NCBI GenBank assembly: GCA_022605405.1
Contig: JABYQQ010000001.1
Location: 1,116,001-1,180,000, forward strand
Direction: 5' to 3'
Length of the DNA: 64,000 nt
Source: Earliella scabrosa
Taxonomy: Eukaryota > Basidiomycota > Agaricomycetes > Polyporales > Polyporaceae
Positions 35,975 to 47,323 of this stretch are shown piece by piece (within the stretch, counting starts at the first letter, position 1; each line of letters opens with the position of its first letter). The notes under the pieces are model-generated. The model was not told the DNA's origin and did not search any database. It was given only the letters and a program-made list of their open reading frames with translations. The position numbers and the translations under genes are program-made.

Positions 35975-38808
35975 TCAGTCCTCCAGTATCTCGTCTTCGC
36001 CCTCCCGTGCCTGTGACAAGAACAGTCCGCAATCAGTACCTTGAAAGACGCGGCGGGTCGCACGGCCCCCAGAACCACGTCTTCCACTCTCGAAGTCCCG
36101 GCCGTCGGGAGTGAGCCCAGAGCTCGGGCAGACGTGGCCAGCCAGAAAGCCGGAAGAGCGAAAGCGCGCGCGGGCAAGGGGCCGCGAGTGTGACGGCGAG
36201 CCAGGGGACGGGGACCATGCACACGCACCTTCTCGACGAGCTTCCTGCGCTTTTCTCTCGCCTTGCGCTGCACCTTCACGTACCGCCCGAGCGGCGTGTC
36301 GTCGGCCTTGTCCCCGACGTCCGCCTCCCACCGCTCGACCTCACCGAGCTTGCCTGGGGCAAAGGACACGCCCCTGCGCTTCTGCTCCGCCCACTTTGCG
36401 CTCTCCTCGACGCGCTCGACGAGGGCCTTCGTGAGGCCGGCCTCCTTGGCTTTTGCGCCTTTGCCCGGCGCGTGCTTCGCGCCCTTGATGGCCTTGCGGA
36501 GGAGCAGGACGATCGGCACCGTCACCTCGGGGAAGCCGATGCTCCCGTGCACCGGCGGGCTCGCGAGGTATTCGGCGAGGAGGAAGGCCGCTTCTTCCGC
36601 GAGCCCCTCGTTGTAGACACGTGTCTTGAGGTATTGCTGCGGTGCACGGATGTGCAGGTCGAAGTCGAGGGGACGGAGCGTCGACGCTTTGGGCTTCGAT
36701 GATGGGGAGAGGGTGGAAGTAAGGATGGGGAGGAGGTAGGGTGCAAGGGGAACGTATGTATGTGTGTGTCGTGTGAGGTGCAGCATCGAGCGGATGATGT
36801 GCAGGTGGAACGGGAAGCATCGTGCATTGCGGATGAGCCTGAATGAGGCATGTCAATATCTGAACGACGAGCTAGTGGCATGAGCATTACCTGGCAGCTC
36901 CCAATGCGACCTGCACTAGTGGATAGATGAGTGCTTTTAGCTCGCTCTCTTGGCCCTTGCGTTCGAGCAACGTCTGCTTGCTGCATGCGCGAGCAATTAC
37001 AATCGCCCAGAAGTCGACGCAGTGCACATATTGCCAGTTGTAGACCAGCTTGTACGCCTCCTATAGCCACGCAATACACGAATGAGCATTTACGGTCAGG
37101 AGAGTGTGCATAGGGATCACATACCTTCGTTTTTGTCTTCATGCTATTTCTCAGATGGATGGCAAGCTGACGAATGTACCCGAAGGCATGCTGGTACGAG
37201 GCAGCATGATCAGCACAGAACAGCTCGCTCGCCGAGTTCTTCATGAGGTTGATAGAAGGAAGTGTGTGTGCGCTGGTAGATTTACATGACCGGACGAGCG
37301 TCAAGTATGTGCTCTATCGACCCTATTAGCGACAGTACCAACGGGCGAAAAGACTTCCTCTACACACCTTGAGCACAGAGTCCAGTATCGACTCGTCCGT
37401 CGCGGCCGCCAATCTACGCACGGAGAGGAATGCTGCTATCCGCACGCTATCCTCCGCACTTGACCAGTAGTCTAGACCCGTCTTCAGATAAAGTTTGACA
37501 GTCTTGCGATTGCTGGTGATGTAGGGCACTAGCTTGGCTGTCTCGCTCAGTGCGAGGCGAAGCATGTCGTTATCCGAAATCTGACTCATAAAGTGCAAGA
37601 CGTTGTGGAAGTAGGAGAGTATGAGTTTCTGTAACGTCTTCCACTTGGTCGTTTGAGCTGGTGCCTTGCTGGAGTTTGGCACGAGGTTTGTGAGGTGAGA
37701 TGATGGAGGAGTGGAGCGGCGGCTTACAATTTATCATTTGGCAACGAACGGTAAGGGCAATGGTGTTGCAGAATAATGGGGGTGTATCGGAGAGCCGTCG
37801 TCACGAGCTTGTTGTACACTTCCGAGAGCTCAATACAGGTAGAGGGTGAGCGTGACGAAAGAGACACACCTGTCGAGCTGTCTATCCTCCATGCGAGGAC
37901 CTGGTCGTCTTCGTTCATATGGACAGCCGAACGAAAGGCTATCAACATCTTCCGTAACGCCTTCAAAGACCGGTGCTACCAGGTGCGCGACAGTTGTAGA
38001 CAGTCGGGACAAGTTCATAAAGGCAGAGTACGTACCTTCAGCAGTGCTTTCTGCCAGCCCTGCAGGATGTCCTTGGTGAGGACAGGTGTTTGCACCTCCT
38101 CCATCGCGTCATCGTCACCCTCAACATCATCGCCATCGTCGCGATCCAACTTGAACTCGAGGAGTTCCCGGTCATTCTCCTGGAGGTACTTGTAGAATTC
38201 GGGGTCCTTCTCTGCAAGCTTTGACAACTCCATAAGATGCGCCTCCCCCTCGTCTAGACGTACGCATGAGCAGTGAAAACGTGTAATCCCATGCGAAAGC
38301 ATACCTTCGAGGTCATCCACGTCGGCGAAAGAATCGTTGTCGTCCACTCCACTACCTGCATCATCTTCTTCGTCTTCGTCTTCGTCCATTCCGCCCTCCA
38401 CGCTCTGTGAACATGTTAACAACTGTTAGCAAGATGCATCTTGACCACGTCAACAAATCACTCACTCCTCCGTCGTCGTCATCATCACTTACGCCTTGCA
38501 TGAAGCCCCCACCAAGGAAGTCATCCACCGACATATTTTTCAGCCTGCAGTCAAGTGTAGTCAGGACTTCTCCGACAATCTTCAGGATACGTGTTTACAA
38601 CGTACTTCCCTGAGGTCTCCTGAGCCTCATCATCCTCCTCTTCGCTAACGTCTGAATGTTCAACGACCTTATTGCCCTTCCCTTTCGCCGCTTGTCTCTT
38701 CTCGACCTTCTTCTTGATGTCACGGTGTTTCCGCCGAGCCTGGATTGTCTTCTTGAGCTGCCCGCTGGCAGCAAATTTCCTGGTTGACTTTGCAGCTTTC
38801 TTCCCCAT
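35975..38808 (-). CDS. NOC2: Nucleolar complex protein 2 (60S ribosome assembly)
   Basis: Ten exons, 38808-38606, 38544-38493, 38404-38305, 38253-38036, 37975-37728, 37668-37368, 37313-37125, 37060-36891, 36838-36229 and 36010-35975, encode 708 residues. Noc2 pairs with Noc1 (Mak21) and later Noc3 to mature and export pre-60S particles from the nucleolus. The protein starts with a Lys/Arg-rich nuclear region (MGKKAAKS...[10 protein letters not shown]), followed by acidic tracts. The Noc2 domain contains [45 protein letters not shown] and [12 protein letters not shown]. The end is basic ([13 protein letters not shown]) and then acidic. Twelve codons read as [12 protein letters not shown] near 37838-37870; they look insertion-like but cannot be removed with a GT-AG intron in phase. 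The last exon has only 36 bases behind a 218 bp intron. Confidence 0.93.
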
Positions 38809-39092
38809 TGCTATTGTCTCAGTAGTCAGAACGATGAGCGCAGGCTTAGAAGTCAGACGCAGAGCCACGGAAGGCCGATCACAAATTGACAACTTTCCAT
38901 ACGGGCGTCTATGAACCCATAGTGCCCCTAACCCCAAGCCTGGGTTTCAGACTCGATGTGACCATGTGCGCCCTCGGGCCATCAATGCAATGCATCAACG
39001 CCTGCCTCAGCTAGCCCCTGGCTAGCCCACGAATCCTTACCGCAACTCCTGACTTTGGTAGTTGTTCGTGACTAGTGCTCCGGACTAGTAGC

Positions 39093-40714
39093 ATGGTCAT
39101 ATACGCACACTCGAGCTATGAGCTGGCTCTAGGATGCCGAGACATCCTGGAGACGATTTTCGACACGCTGGAAGGGGAGCACGGTTTGGACTCCAGAGGT
39201 CGAGGTACTTGCGCATCGGCTTCCCGCGTATGCCACATGTTCTATGATACAGCATCTAGGACCCTCTGGCGATCCATTCCATCCCTGGAACTGTGGAATC
39301 TCCTTCATCCTATACCGGCAGCGCGGGACATGAACACGTATTACAACCAAGTGAGTGTTGTGTGTTCGATGGGCTACTATATCACTGTGACTGCTTATAC
39401 GGCTGATTGCATTACAGCTACGCACGCACAAGCCATACCTACATTCTTCAAGATGGACGAGGTTTCTCGCCGCCGCTGCCCGAGTACAGGTCATCTGGGC
39501 TGAGTCCCGTGGGCCGTACGAAGCCTCACTCATCCAAGCGGTGATTGAGCACAACGGTGGCGCAAGCTTTCTTCCGTCACTGCGCAAGCTCCGGTGGGAT
39601 CACAGTCGACACTCAGGCCATCTTCTATTCACGCTTGCTCCTCGCTGCTTGCCGGAGCTCATCTTCACGAGTAGTCTCAAGCTTTCGCCCTCCGACACAG
39701 CAGGTCTCAACTTGTTCTCCGCATATGCATCACTGCGCAAAGTGCGGCTCTTCAGAACGAAGACGGACGCAAGTTTCTGGCTCAGCCAACTCGTTGGTTT
39801 GAAGCAACTCCGCGAGTTGCTCTTGACCGCAGACGAGTGGCTCGGGCCTTCCGAATGGAAGTTACTCGGGACGTCGCTCGCGTGGGAGACGTTGACCGCC
39901 CATGTTGGAGGATTTCCAGGACCCATCCCGTTTCGTTTCCCTGCCCTCCGGGACCTCCAATCCACAGGTCCTCTCGATCAGATGCTCCATCTCATAAGCT
40001 CCTTACGCGCACCTTCCTTGCAAGTGCTACGGCCCGCCCCTCAAAGGAACGATCAACTATCAACTACCGCGATCTGCCACGAGCTGCTGGACAGAATCTC
40101 CGCGTTCTTCCCACTTCAAATCACTGGCAAGAAATTACTGCTCACAAACGACGACAAATCCTGCCACCAGCTAGGCGACAGAATGCATGTGTTTGCGCCC
40201 GATCGGCGGGTTGCGCTCGGTGACGTCCTACACCCCTCCTTCACGCTCATACACCTTCAAGAGCTCTCTGTTCATATTCGCTGACAAGGATATGGCGGCG
40301 ATCGCACAGGGCTTGCCACAACTGCGGGTGGTCTCATTCGATCTGCGCCCGTCGTACTCAATGAGTACCGGCCTGACATTGGGGGCGTTACTCCTCGTCG
40401 CCAAGTTGCGCACCAGATTGACTTTCCTCAAGTGCGCATTTCACCCGTTGAACAATCGACTTCCCGTGGACCTGCCTTTCACCCCGCCCACACCGGACCA
40501 CCCGTTAGGCATCATGATCATCGCAGTGAATATGGAGTTCACGCACCACCACCAGAAGCTATCGGATTATATAGATACTCCGGACTTGGATGTTGGGGAG
40601 TCACTGCGTCGAGCCGGTCATACGAAGCAGCGCCGGATTCCGAAGCTATGGTCGATGATTACTGCGTCTCAGGAGAAAAAGCGAGGAAGAGCAGCAGCGA
40701 TGGCTATGGCATGA
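39093..40714 (+). CDS. F-box/LRR-like protein with an apparent frameshift
   Basis: Exon 1 is 39093-39350; a 67 bp intron leads to exon 2 at 39418. The start of the product (GCRDILETIFDTLE...RVCHMFYDTASRTLWRSIPSL) has the shape of an F-box in the large basidiomycete family of F-box-like proteins. A leucine-rich part follows (LPELIFTSSLKL, LRKVRLFRTKTD, LPQLRVVSFDLRP). Frame 1 stops at 40282-40284 after HLQELSVHI. The next phase continues at once with FADKDMAAIAQGLPQL, which completes the LRR, and stays open to 40714. A one-base insertion (or two-base loss) between about 40240 and 40284 explains this. It is either a recent pseudogene or a sequence error. Substrate choice for ubiquitination is the usual role of F-box proteins; nothing specific is known here. 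Confidence 0.62.
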
Positions 40715-41474
40715 CAACGTAGATCCAACACCATAGGTATGCGTCATCACTGTGTGGCATTAGGGAGTATGGACGCTAACCTACATCAGTCTTCTAGCTC
40801 GTCCCGCCATATGCTATCAGCATTGCCGAGTGCCCATCTCCGCTCATGTCCGGGTTCCTTATAACGCCTGGTGTGTTCCTGCAACTTGGCAAGGTGTCTT
40901 GGAGAGTCGCACGCGATCGCGAGACGGAGTGCGTCGGCCCGTGGGGCTCCGGGTTTTGCCGATGTTGTCCACTGCACAGCGCAATTCTTTGCCTCGTCTT
41001 GAATCTGCACGCTGAGTACTGCGTCTGCTTCGTCGGAGATTCCTGAAGCGAGCACTGAGTACTGTGTCTGCTTCGTCAAGGGTCCTTGAAAGACACCAAT
41101 TGCAAGGAATCATGCGGAACGCGCTGATTACTGAAGGTCGAGTTCTTCGGTGTGAGCGAGCGAGCGTTTGTCTTTAATCGAGTCCTTAGGAAGCTGTTGA
41201 TCGTCACTGACACACTCCAATTGTACCCTAGATTTGTTTCTACTCGCAGTGATCCTAAATGTATATCGCGACGAAGCGATCTACACTGCACGTCTGCCGT
41301 GTGATCAGTCGCCCGTAAATCCTGCTCGAGCTGCAGCAAGCAACCCTCAGGTGGACCGCTTTGCCAGAGCGTCATGTCGGGAGGTCGCCTCGAGGATCAC
41401 AATCGTCAGCCGAGTCGTGTCTCTCGATACTGCGCGCTAGGAGGCTGCAAGGTCAAAGCGGTATCAGGCGGTGC
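40715..41474. other. No recognisable gene
   Basis: This lies between the F-box-like gene and the inverted repeat copy. It contains a short 43 bp tandem duplication at 41011-41081 and otherwise nothing I can name. Confidence 0.5.
41011..41081. repeat. Tandem duplication with a period of 43 bp
   Basis: CTGAGTACTGCGTCTGCTTC at 41012-41031 recurs as CTGAGTACTGTGTCTGCTTC at 41055-41074, with only one change. The unit appears twice. Confidence 0.75.
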
Positions 41475-41900
41475 AGTATCGTTCGGGGCACATAGTTACC
41501 CGCGGAAGGTAGCCTTAAGAGGCAGGCGGACGCCACTCATGGCAACCGAACAATGGCCCCGCTTTGTTCGCCTGGTTTGGGCTGACCGGACGGACAAAGC
41601 CGAGCCATGTCAGCCGCCCAGCATTTAAGGCCCAGCTCTCTCCTCGACCATCCTTCACCACAACCACCATCTTCCGTCTTCCGCCCGCCTCAAGCGCGAC
41701 GTCTTCGTCTACAACCACCAAGCTTCCGCAGTGCGGCCATCCTGTGGCATGGTCAGGTATGATCCCTTGCCCCGCGACTCCTCCCTCCTCGACTCTAACC
41801 AACCGTCCTCGGATGGGGTCGGTCTCACTCTCCAACCATATGTTCGCGTGTTCTCCAGAGCAGCAAGCCCGTCAGCGACTGTACCCTCCAATTTTCCAGA
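41475..41900 (-). repeat. Dispersed repeat, copy 2 (inverted relative to 1-435)
   Basis: Read on the minus strand this matches the segment at 1-435. Read on the plus strand it shows CATTTAAGGC at 41623-41632, a C/T-rich leader and an open frame. About 50 bases further, GTGTGTAAC...TGCTAACTATG...CAAACAG (41927-41973) has the form of a fungal intron with a branch point. It directly precedes the array of exon-like repeats at 42.2-44.9 kb. Confidence 0.7.
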
Positions 41901-42225
41901 CACCTGGTTACGGCTTCCCGCCACGGTGTGTAACCAACCACCACATTCCTGCTAACTATGCACGTCAAACAGACCTCTTTTCCGCTGTCCGCATTGAACT
42001 TACGCTTCCCAACCACCGCACAAGCCCAACCATCTCCATCGTGCGTCACCGCCTCCCGTACCTGCGCTAACCAAGGCGTCGGCGTAGATCCATCCAAGCC
42101 GATCCAAGCGCATGTCGCGTCGCAAAGAGGTTGCATATACGCCTGCCATGTTTTCAACGTTATTGTGAGTCCCGCAACGAGTTGTCCGTGCTTCCCTGCG
42201 CTCAGAACACCAAGACACTTCAGTC

Positions 42226-42420
42226 CATGTTAACATCGCTAAATGTCGGTGCGCGGTTGAAGATGAGAAAAAGCGAAGTCGGCGCGTCATCGGCCCAAAC
42301 CATCTCACACCCTGTCGGACGATCATTATCCCTGTATGTCGTCCTTCCCGTCTCGTCAGCTCACCTGTCTCCTAGTCGCTCGATCCATCCACACACCTGA
42401 TCACGCCCGGTTGACCGTCT
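42226..42420 (+). repeat. Long repeat block R1, copy 1
   Basis: The segment from GTTAACATCGCTAAATGTCG through CGGCGCGTCATCGGCC to GATCACGCCCGGTTGACCGTC is diverged but collinear with 43393-43690. It shows that larger pieces of the array were duplicated together with the exon-like units. Confidence 0.6.
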
Positions 42421-43200
42421 GACTGCGTACGAATGTCCTGCGCCTGGTTATGCGTGGCACCCGCGTCGCAACCACTCAATTGAAGGTATGGATCCGACTC
42501 GCCTCTGCGCCGATCTTCCTCGCTCATGACTCCTGAAGCTCAAGCCATAAATTATTGTTATCTATTTCATGGCAGCCGCCATTGGGATGTACCGGGGTTG
42601 GTTGCGATCCTTCGTGTCGTTACGCCTATAATCGAAGGTACGTATCCGCTCCACGTCTCAGTTAATCGCGTTTTGCTCACGATCTCCGTCAGGCCTTCAA
42701 GCGCCATAAGTCCTCGCTCATGATTTCTACTTAGTAGTCAAGATGCAAGATGAAGCCATTGTTTATGGTTATCTATGCATGGCAGCCGCCATTGGGATGT
42801 ACCGGGGTTGGTTGCGATCGTTTGTATCATAATCCAAGGTACGTATCCGCCCCGGCACGTCTCAGTTGATTCCGATTTGCTCACGATCTCTGTCAGGAGT
42901 ACAAGAACCTGAGTTATCGTTATTTATATTCATGCATGGCAACCGCCATTGGGATGTCCTGGGTGATGTGACGGTCTTCAGCCTCGTCACACCCATAATG
43001 AGGTAAGCGCTCCCCTCTGCGGTGTTATCGCTAGAAGTACGCTTACAGATCGACCTCCAGGGTCAAGATATATCAATTATTGCTATTTATGCTGTTCTAG
43101 TCATTGTTCGGTGAATCAAGATGCCCTCAAGCGCCGCTCGGGTGCTCTCCCAAGTGGGCCTCGAGTCAAGACCGGCCCCGAGGTACGGTCTACCGTCGCC

Positions 43201-43295
43201 GCCACTATGTGGCAAGGTAGTTCCTGGCGCGGGCCTCTTCGTGGCACTCGGGACTAGTACCTGCTGAGGCGGGGAAGCTAACATGCGCCGAAACG
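43201..43295 (+). repeat. Long repeat block R2, copy 1
   Basis: About 95 bp nearly identical to 44794-44888, including CTATGTGGCAAGGTAGTTCC and CGGGACTAGTACCTGCT. The sequence just before it (43135-43200, GGGCCTCGAGTCAA) recurs near 44235-44300. Confidence 0.8.
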
Positions 43296-43392
43296 GAAGG
43301 TGTTGTCGTACCCCGCGCGTTGCCATTGTGCGTACCGCCCTGACTAGTCTGTCTCCGTGAACGCTGACTCGGTTTGCGTTCCGCAGTCAACG

Positions 43393-43690
43393 CTTAATGT
43401 CGACGGCGGTGGCGTTGAGTATCGGCGAACGGTTGAAGATGACTAAAAGCAGCCCTCTGCCGTCGGCGCGTCATCGGCCCTAGCCATTTCGCGCACTGTC
43501 GGTCGACATCCCTGGTGTGTCCTCCTTGCCCTTCGTACGCTGATACCTCTACATGTCTCTTAGATGCACGTGCCCAATCCCGCCCGGTTGACCATCTGCC
43601 TTCGGGCGCATGTCCCGCGCCTGCCAGTGGTGTTGCGTTGCGTACAGTGGCCGGTGCGCACCCGATCACGCCCGGTTGACCGTCCGTCTG
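43393..43690 (+). repeat. Long repeat block R1, copy 2
   Basis: Collinear with 42226-42420: GAACGGTTGAAGATGA, GTCGGCGCGTCATCGGCC and GATCACGCCCGGTTGACCGTC appear in the same order. The CGCCCGGTTGACC part occurs twice in this copy (near 43577 and 43668). Confidence 0.6.
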
Positions 43691-44793
43691 CGTGCGGACG
43701 TCCCGCGCCCGGTGTCGCGTGGCCCCTCAAGACAGTGAAGGTGTCACCGAAGAACAGCGGCGCTGGTGGTTAGACCACGGCGTCGCAAATAGTATGCATT
43801 CCACTCCCCTCTGTGTCAATCCTCCCCGCTCGTGATTTCTTTTCAGGACTCAAGTCCAAGCCAAAATAATTGTTATCTATGCATCGCAGCCGCCATTGGG
43901 ATGTCCTGGGTGATAGCGATCCTTCGCGTCGTCACCCCCACAAACGAAGGTACGTATCCGCCCCACGTGTCAGTTGATTGCGAGTCGCTCACGATCTCTG
44001 CCAGGTGTTCAAGAGCCATAAGTTATTATGATTGTTATTTATGCATGGCGACCGCCATTTGGACGTCCTGGGTGATGTGGCGGTCTTCCACGCCCATATA
44101 TAGGTGAGCACTCCAGTCTGGGTTGCCGTCGCTTCGCTCTGACACGTTCTTCTCTATGGTCAAGATCTACAAAACATCATTATCTCTCATCTTCTAGACG
44201 TTGTTGTGCGAACCAAGCTATATGATACTCAAGCGTCGAGTGCTCTGCCAAGCGGGCCTCGAGTCAACAAAAGCCCCGAGTTACGGTCTACGGACCGCGG
44301 CATCGCAAATAATCAACCTAAGGTATGTATCCGACTGCCCTCTGCGTCGATCATCTTCGCTCATGGTTTCTTCTCAGTCCTCAAGCCCGACTTGAAGCCA
44401 CAAGTTATTTTATCTATGGATGGCAGCCGCCATTGGGATGTCTTGCCGGGGTTGGTGGCGATCCCTCGTCATCACTGAAGCCTGAAGGTATGTATCCGCC
44501 TCACGTCTCAGTTCATTGCGATTCGCTCACGATGTCTGACAGGTGCTCAAGAGCCATAAGTTATTATTATTGTTATTTATGCATGGCGACCGCCATTTGG
44601 ATGTCCTGGGTGATGTGGCGGTCTTGAGCCTCGTCACACCCATATTTAGGTGAGCTCTCCCGTCTGGGCTCCCGTCGTCTCGATCTCACACTCTCACACG
44701 TTCATTTCGAAGATCACCGTCTGCAAATGATTGTTATCTTTCGTTTTGTTAGACAGACATTGTTGTTGCGAGTCAAATTATTCCCCCCAAGTG

Positions 44794-44888
44794 CCGCTAT
44801 GTGGCAAGGTAGTTCCTGGCGCAGGCCTCTCCGTGGTCCTCGGGACTAGTACCTGCTCATGGCAGGGAAGCTAACGTGCGCCGAAAAG
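44794..44888 (+). repeat. Long repeat block R2, copy 2
   Basis: The second copy of the block at 43201-43295, in the same orientation and about 1.6 kb further on. It marks the right-hand end of the recognisable array. Confidence 0.8.
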
Positions 44889-44889
44889 A

Positions 44890-45338
44890 CTCCGTAAGTA
44901 CTTTTCCTCTGTAGTCATATCGTTGTAATGTACTGGCCTAGGTTCAATCAATATGATATCTCACTTCGACATGCACACCTTACGGACATACTGCGCCTGG
45001 TGGTCGGCCATGTTGAGAAAGGAAATTGAAAGATGATGGATGTCCAGTACATATCACAATCTTCGTTGTAAGTATTGGCGGAACAAGTCGACGACCTTTC
45101 GCATGGATCGGCCCATTGTCTGAGTGCTCCATGCAGTGATCGCAAATAATTAATGACATTGCATGCGGCGTGTTTCGCATGAGTACGGCAAGTACACTAT
45201 GGATAGAGCGATGTTAACCCTCAACTCGTGCCTGACGATCTTGGGCTGTCTATATCTAACACAATGCACGACGCTCCAGAGACTGTCTATTCTTCATGCT
45301 AACACATAGCTTCCAGCTGGAAGCCTTCAAGCTTACTC
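44890..45338. other. Spacer, nothing recognised
   Basis: This lies between the end of the array and the 3' end of the thioesterase gene. It shows no coding or repeat signal. Confidence 0.5.
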
Positions 45339-47323
45339 TCAAGACCTCTTCCGCAAGCTGCGGATTTCGGAGCCCATCTCCAGAGCTCGCCTACCTTCGA
45401 CCCACTGCAGCGTCTCTGTGGGTTGAAATGTGAGTCCGTCCTCCCGAACGTTGGCAACACCGGCTTACCTCCATACGTCTTGGGAACAACAATCCTCTTG
45501 AGCGGCGGCCCGCTCTCCTTGCACCAGGTAAAGCGGAAGTCGTTCGTCCTCTGCTCCCGCCCAGTCTCGAGGTTAACAACGTCGGCGTGCACCCACACGT
45601 GCTGTCAAAATATTCAGCGACTGTGGAAACGGCTGATGATAAGGATAAGAAGGTGCGCAGACGTACCACGAGCGCAGGGAACTGCTCGGACGACGACGAA
45701 TGGACGACAGTGGAGGTGAGGCGCAGAAGCGAACCGATCGGGACCGGACGCGCGAAGGAGATGCCGTCCAGGGACACGAAGCTGACACGGTCGCGCGTGA
45801 AGAGACACGAGTTCGCGAAGCCGAGCTCATACGCAAGGCGCATCAGGTAGCCTGTGTGTTGGGTTAGCAGAGCGTCCAACGCGATTTCATATAGATCTTC
45901 GCGCGTACCTCCGAAGATCTTCTGATGCACACTGGGAAGAGGAGCAATGGTCAATAAAACCCTTGGAAGGAATACGACGACAATGGACGCACTTTCGCTC
46001 CTGGGGAAACATGATCATGGTCTTCTCCAGTCGAGTATCGCCCATCCAAACGGTCTCTTTGTCCGTGACCAGCTGGCGTTGCTCGTCCTGCCCATACTTC
46101 AGGTAAAGGCTGTGCAACGCTTCGGCCTCTGCAGACGTCGGAGGAACTCTGCTGAGAGAGCGTCCGGCGCGTGTAAGTCTCCTGTTCTTGTAGACTGCGC
46201 ATGTCGTTAAGTGTTAATCGGTGACGTCATCGAGCGACCGCTCACCTTCCCCAAGGTTGAACAGCGTGTGGTCCTCTGGCGTTTCCAGGATGAGAGGGTT
46301 GACGGGCGTCGACCGGTGCGTCCTCGCGTCCCTTGCAACCATGGAAAACCGACCTGTCTCGCAGCCCATCAGTAAGGGGGATACATGTAGATGTGCGACG
46401 GATGCGACGCACCGAGCATGATGGTCTGCTCGCTCCCATCCTTCGCAAGCGCTTCCATGCGGACGGCGACCTCCATCGAGCTCTTGCCCGTATGGATGAC
46501 CTGCCCACTCAGCCTCATGTCTCTGACTGGATACAGCGATGCCAGCATATCCAGCCTGTCATCGAAAGCATACACGAAAGCCGTCGCCGGCATCAGCGTC
46601 CTCCTCTCGTCTGTCACAATCTGTCGACCACCCACCTCTCAACGGAAGCAGTGACAATGTAGAACCCCGAGTCCTTCGGCAGGGACTGCGCGTCCGGGCC
46701 AAGCATGTGCTTGTACGCGATGCTTCCCGCGAGCGAGTCGAGGTGCTCCATGAGCAGGCCCGTTCGGATACCGCCCGACGCGTTCGTGTAGTTCTCGAGC
46801 AGCTCGGGCGAAGAGGCGAACGGGAGCACAAACTCGCAGTACGAGTCGTGCATCCGCCTGGAGACCAGCTCGCGCGTACCACTGGCATCCGCGGGGTGTT
46901 CCTGAGAGGACGCGGTCGAAGCGGACTCTGGCATCCCGAGCGTATTCAGCGTTTCGGACCAGAGGCCCTTGGACCGCACGGGAAGCACCCTATAAACGTC
47001 CAGTGTTGGTTTCAGCGGCGCGAAAAAGAGGTGAAGCGGCCTACGAATGGTGCGCCGGGTTGGAACGTTCGCCTGTGTGCGAGAAGTAGAACGTCGCGTC
47101 ACCAATCATTTATAGAATGATTAAGAAACGACCTACGGAACGTCCTCAGCAACTTGTCCATCGTCGCGATGTCTTGAGTTTCCTCCACAGCGCCGAGCTC
47201 GGTCGAGCGATGGAGTGTCGCTTCCGAGTCATTCCTCGACACTGAGGACACGAAACCTCGTTGCGGTAAGGAATGCCTCCATAGCTGCGACCCGAGACCA
47301 CTTCGTTGCACTCTAGCAAGCAT
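45339..47323 (-). CDS. Acyl-CoA thioesterase, mitochondrial ACOT9-like (double hotdog)
   Basis: Ten exons, 47323-47137, 47072-47045, 46989-46636, 46555-46413, 46353-46246, 46146-45993, 45931-45909, 45851-45667, 45601-45469 and 45415-45339, encode 463 residues. The product hydrolyses acyl-CoA to free acid and CoA. The first 30 residues (MLARVQRSGLG...RHSLPQRGF) are basic and free of acidic residues, like a mitochondrial presequence. The first hotdog domain holds NASGGIRTGLLMEHLDSLAG; the second holds VHQKIFGGYLMRLAYELGF and LDGISFARPVPIGSLL. Both show the H/N-x-G-x-x-x-G-G helix pattern of the family. The joins TFR-ERSNPAHHS-VLPVRSKGLW and LGE-VPPTSAEAEALH were placed by frame. Exons 2 and 7 have only 28 and 23 bases. 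BiP lies 376 bp downstream of its start codon on the same strand. Confidence 0.9.

Larger units (their letters stand above)
42226..44890 (+). repeat. Complex tandem array of exon-like units
   Basis: A unit built around ATGCATGGCrrCCGCCATTkGG recurs seven times, near 42571, 42781, 42938, 43884, 44042, 44420 and 44582. The last six form three doublets with internal spacing of about 157-162 bp. Each first member is followed by AAGGTAyGTATCCGCC, like a 5' splice site, then by CTCACGATCTCTGnCAGG, like a 3' splice site. Each second member is followed by TAGGTGAGCrCTCC or a similar donor. One frame reads MHGSRHWDVPGLVA, MHGDRHLDVLGDVAVLSLV and variants, but several copies carry stops. I do not recognise the source protein. 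It may be a decayed gene whose internal exons multiplied. Confidence 0.75.

Noticed and set aside
37830..37870. A 41 bp intron starting GTGTGTCTC in NOC2
   Set aside because: Its only possible AG end gives the wrong phase, while reading through is open and keeps the downstream frame.
40269..40308. A 40 bp GTTCAT...GCACAG intron that would explain the F-box frame change
   Set aside because: It is shorter than any other intron here and would delete the well-formed LRR segment FADKDMAAIAQ. A frameshift is simpler.
41564..42070. Plus-strand open frame of 168 codons over repeat copy 2
   Set aside because: The product is low-complexity (S, T, P, R). The matching frame in copy 1 is broken and diverged, so protein conservation is not supported.
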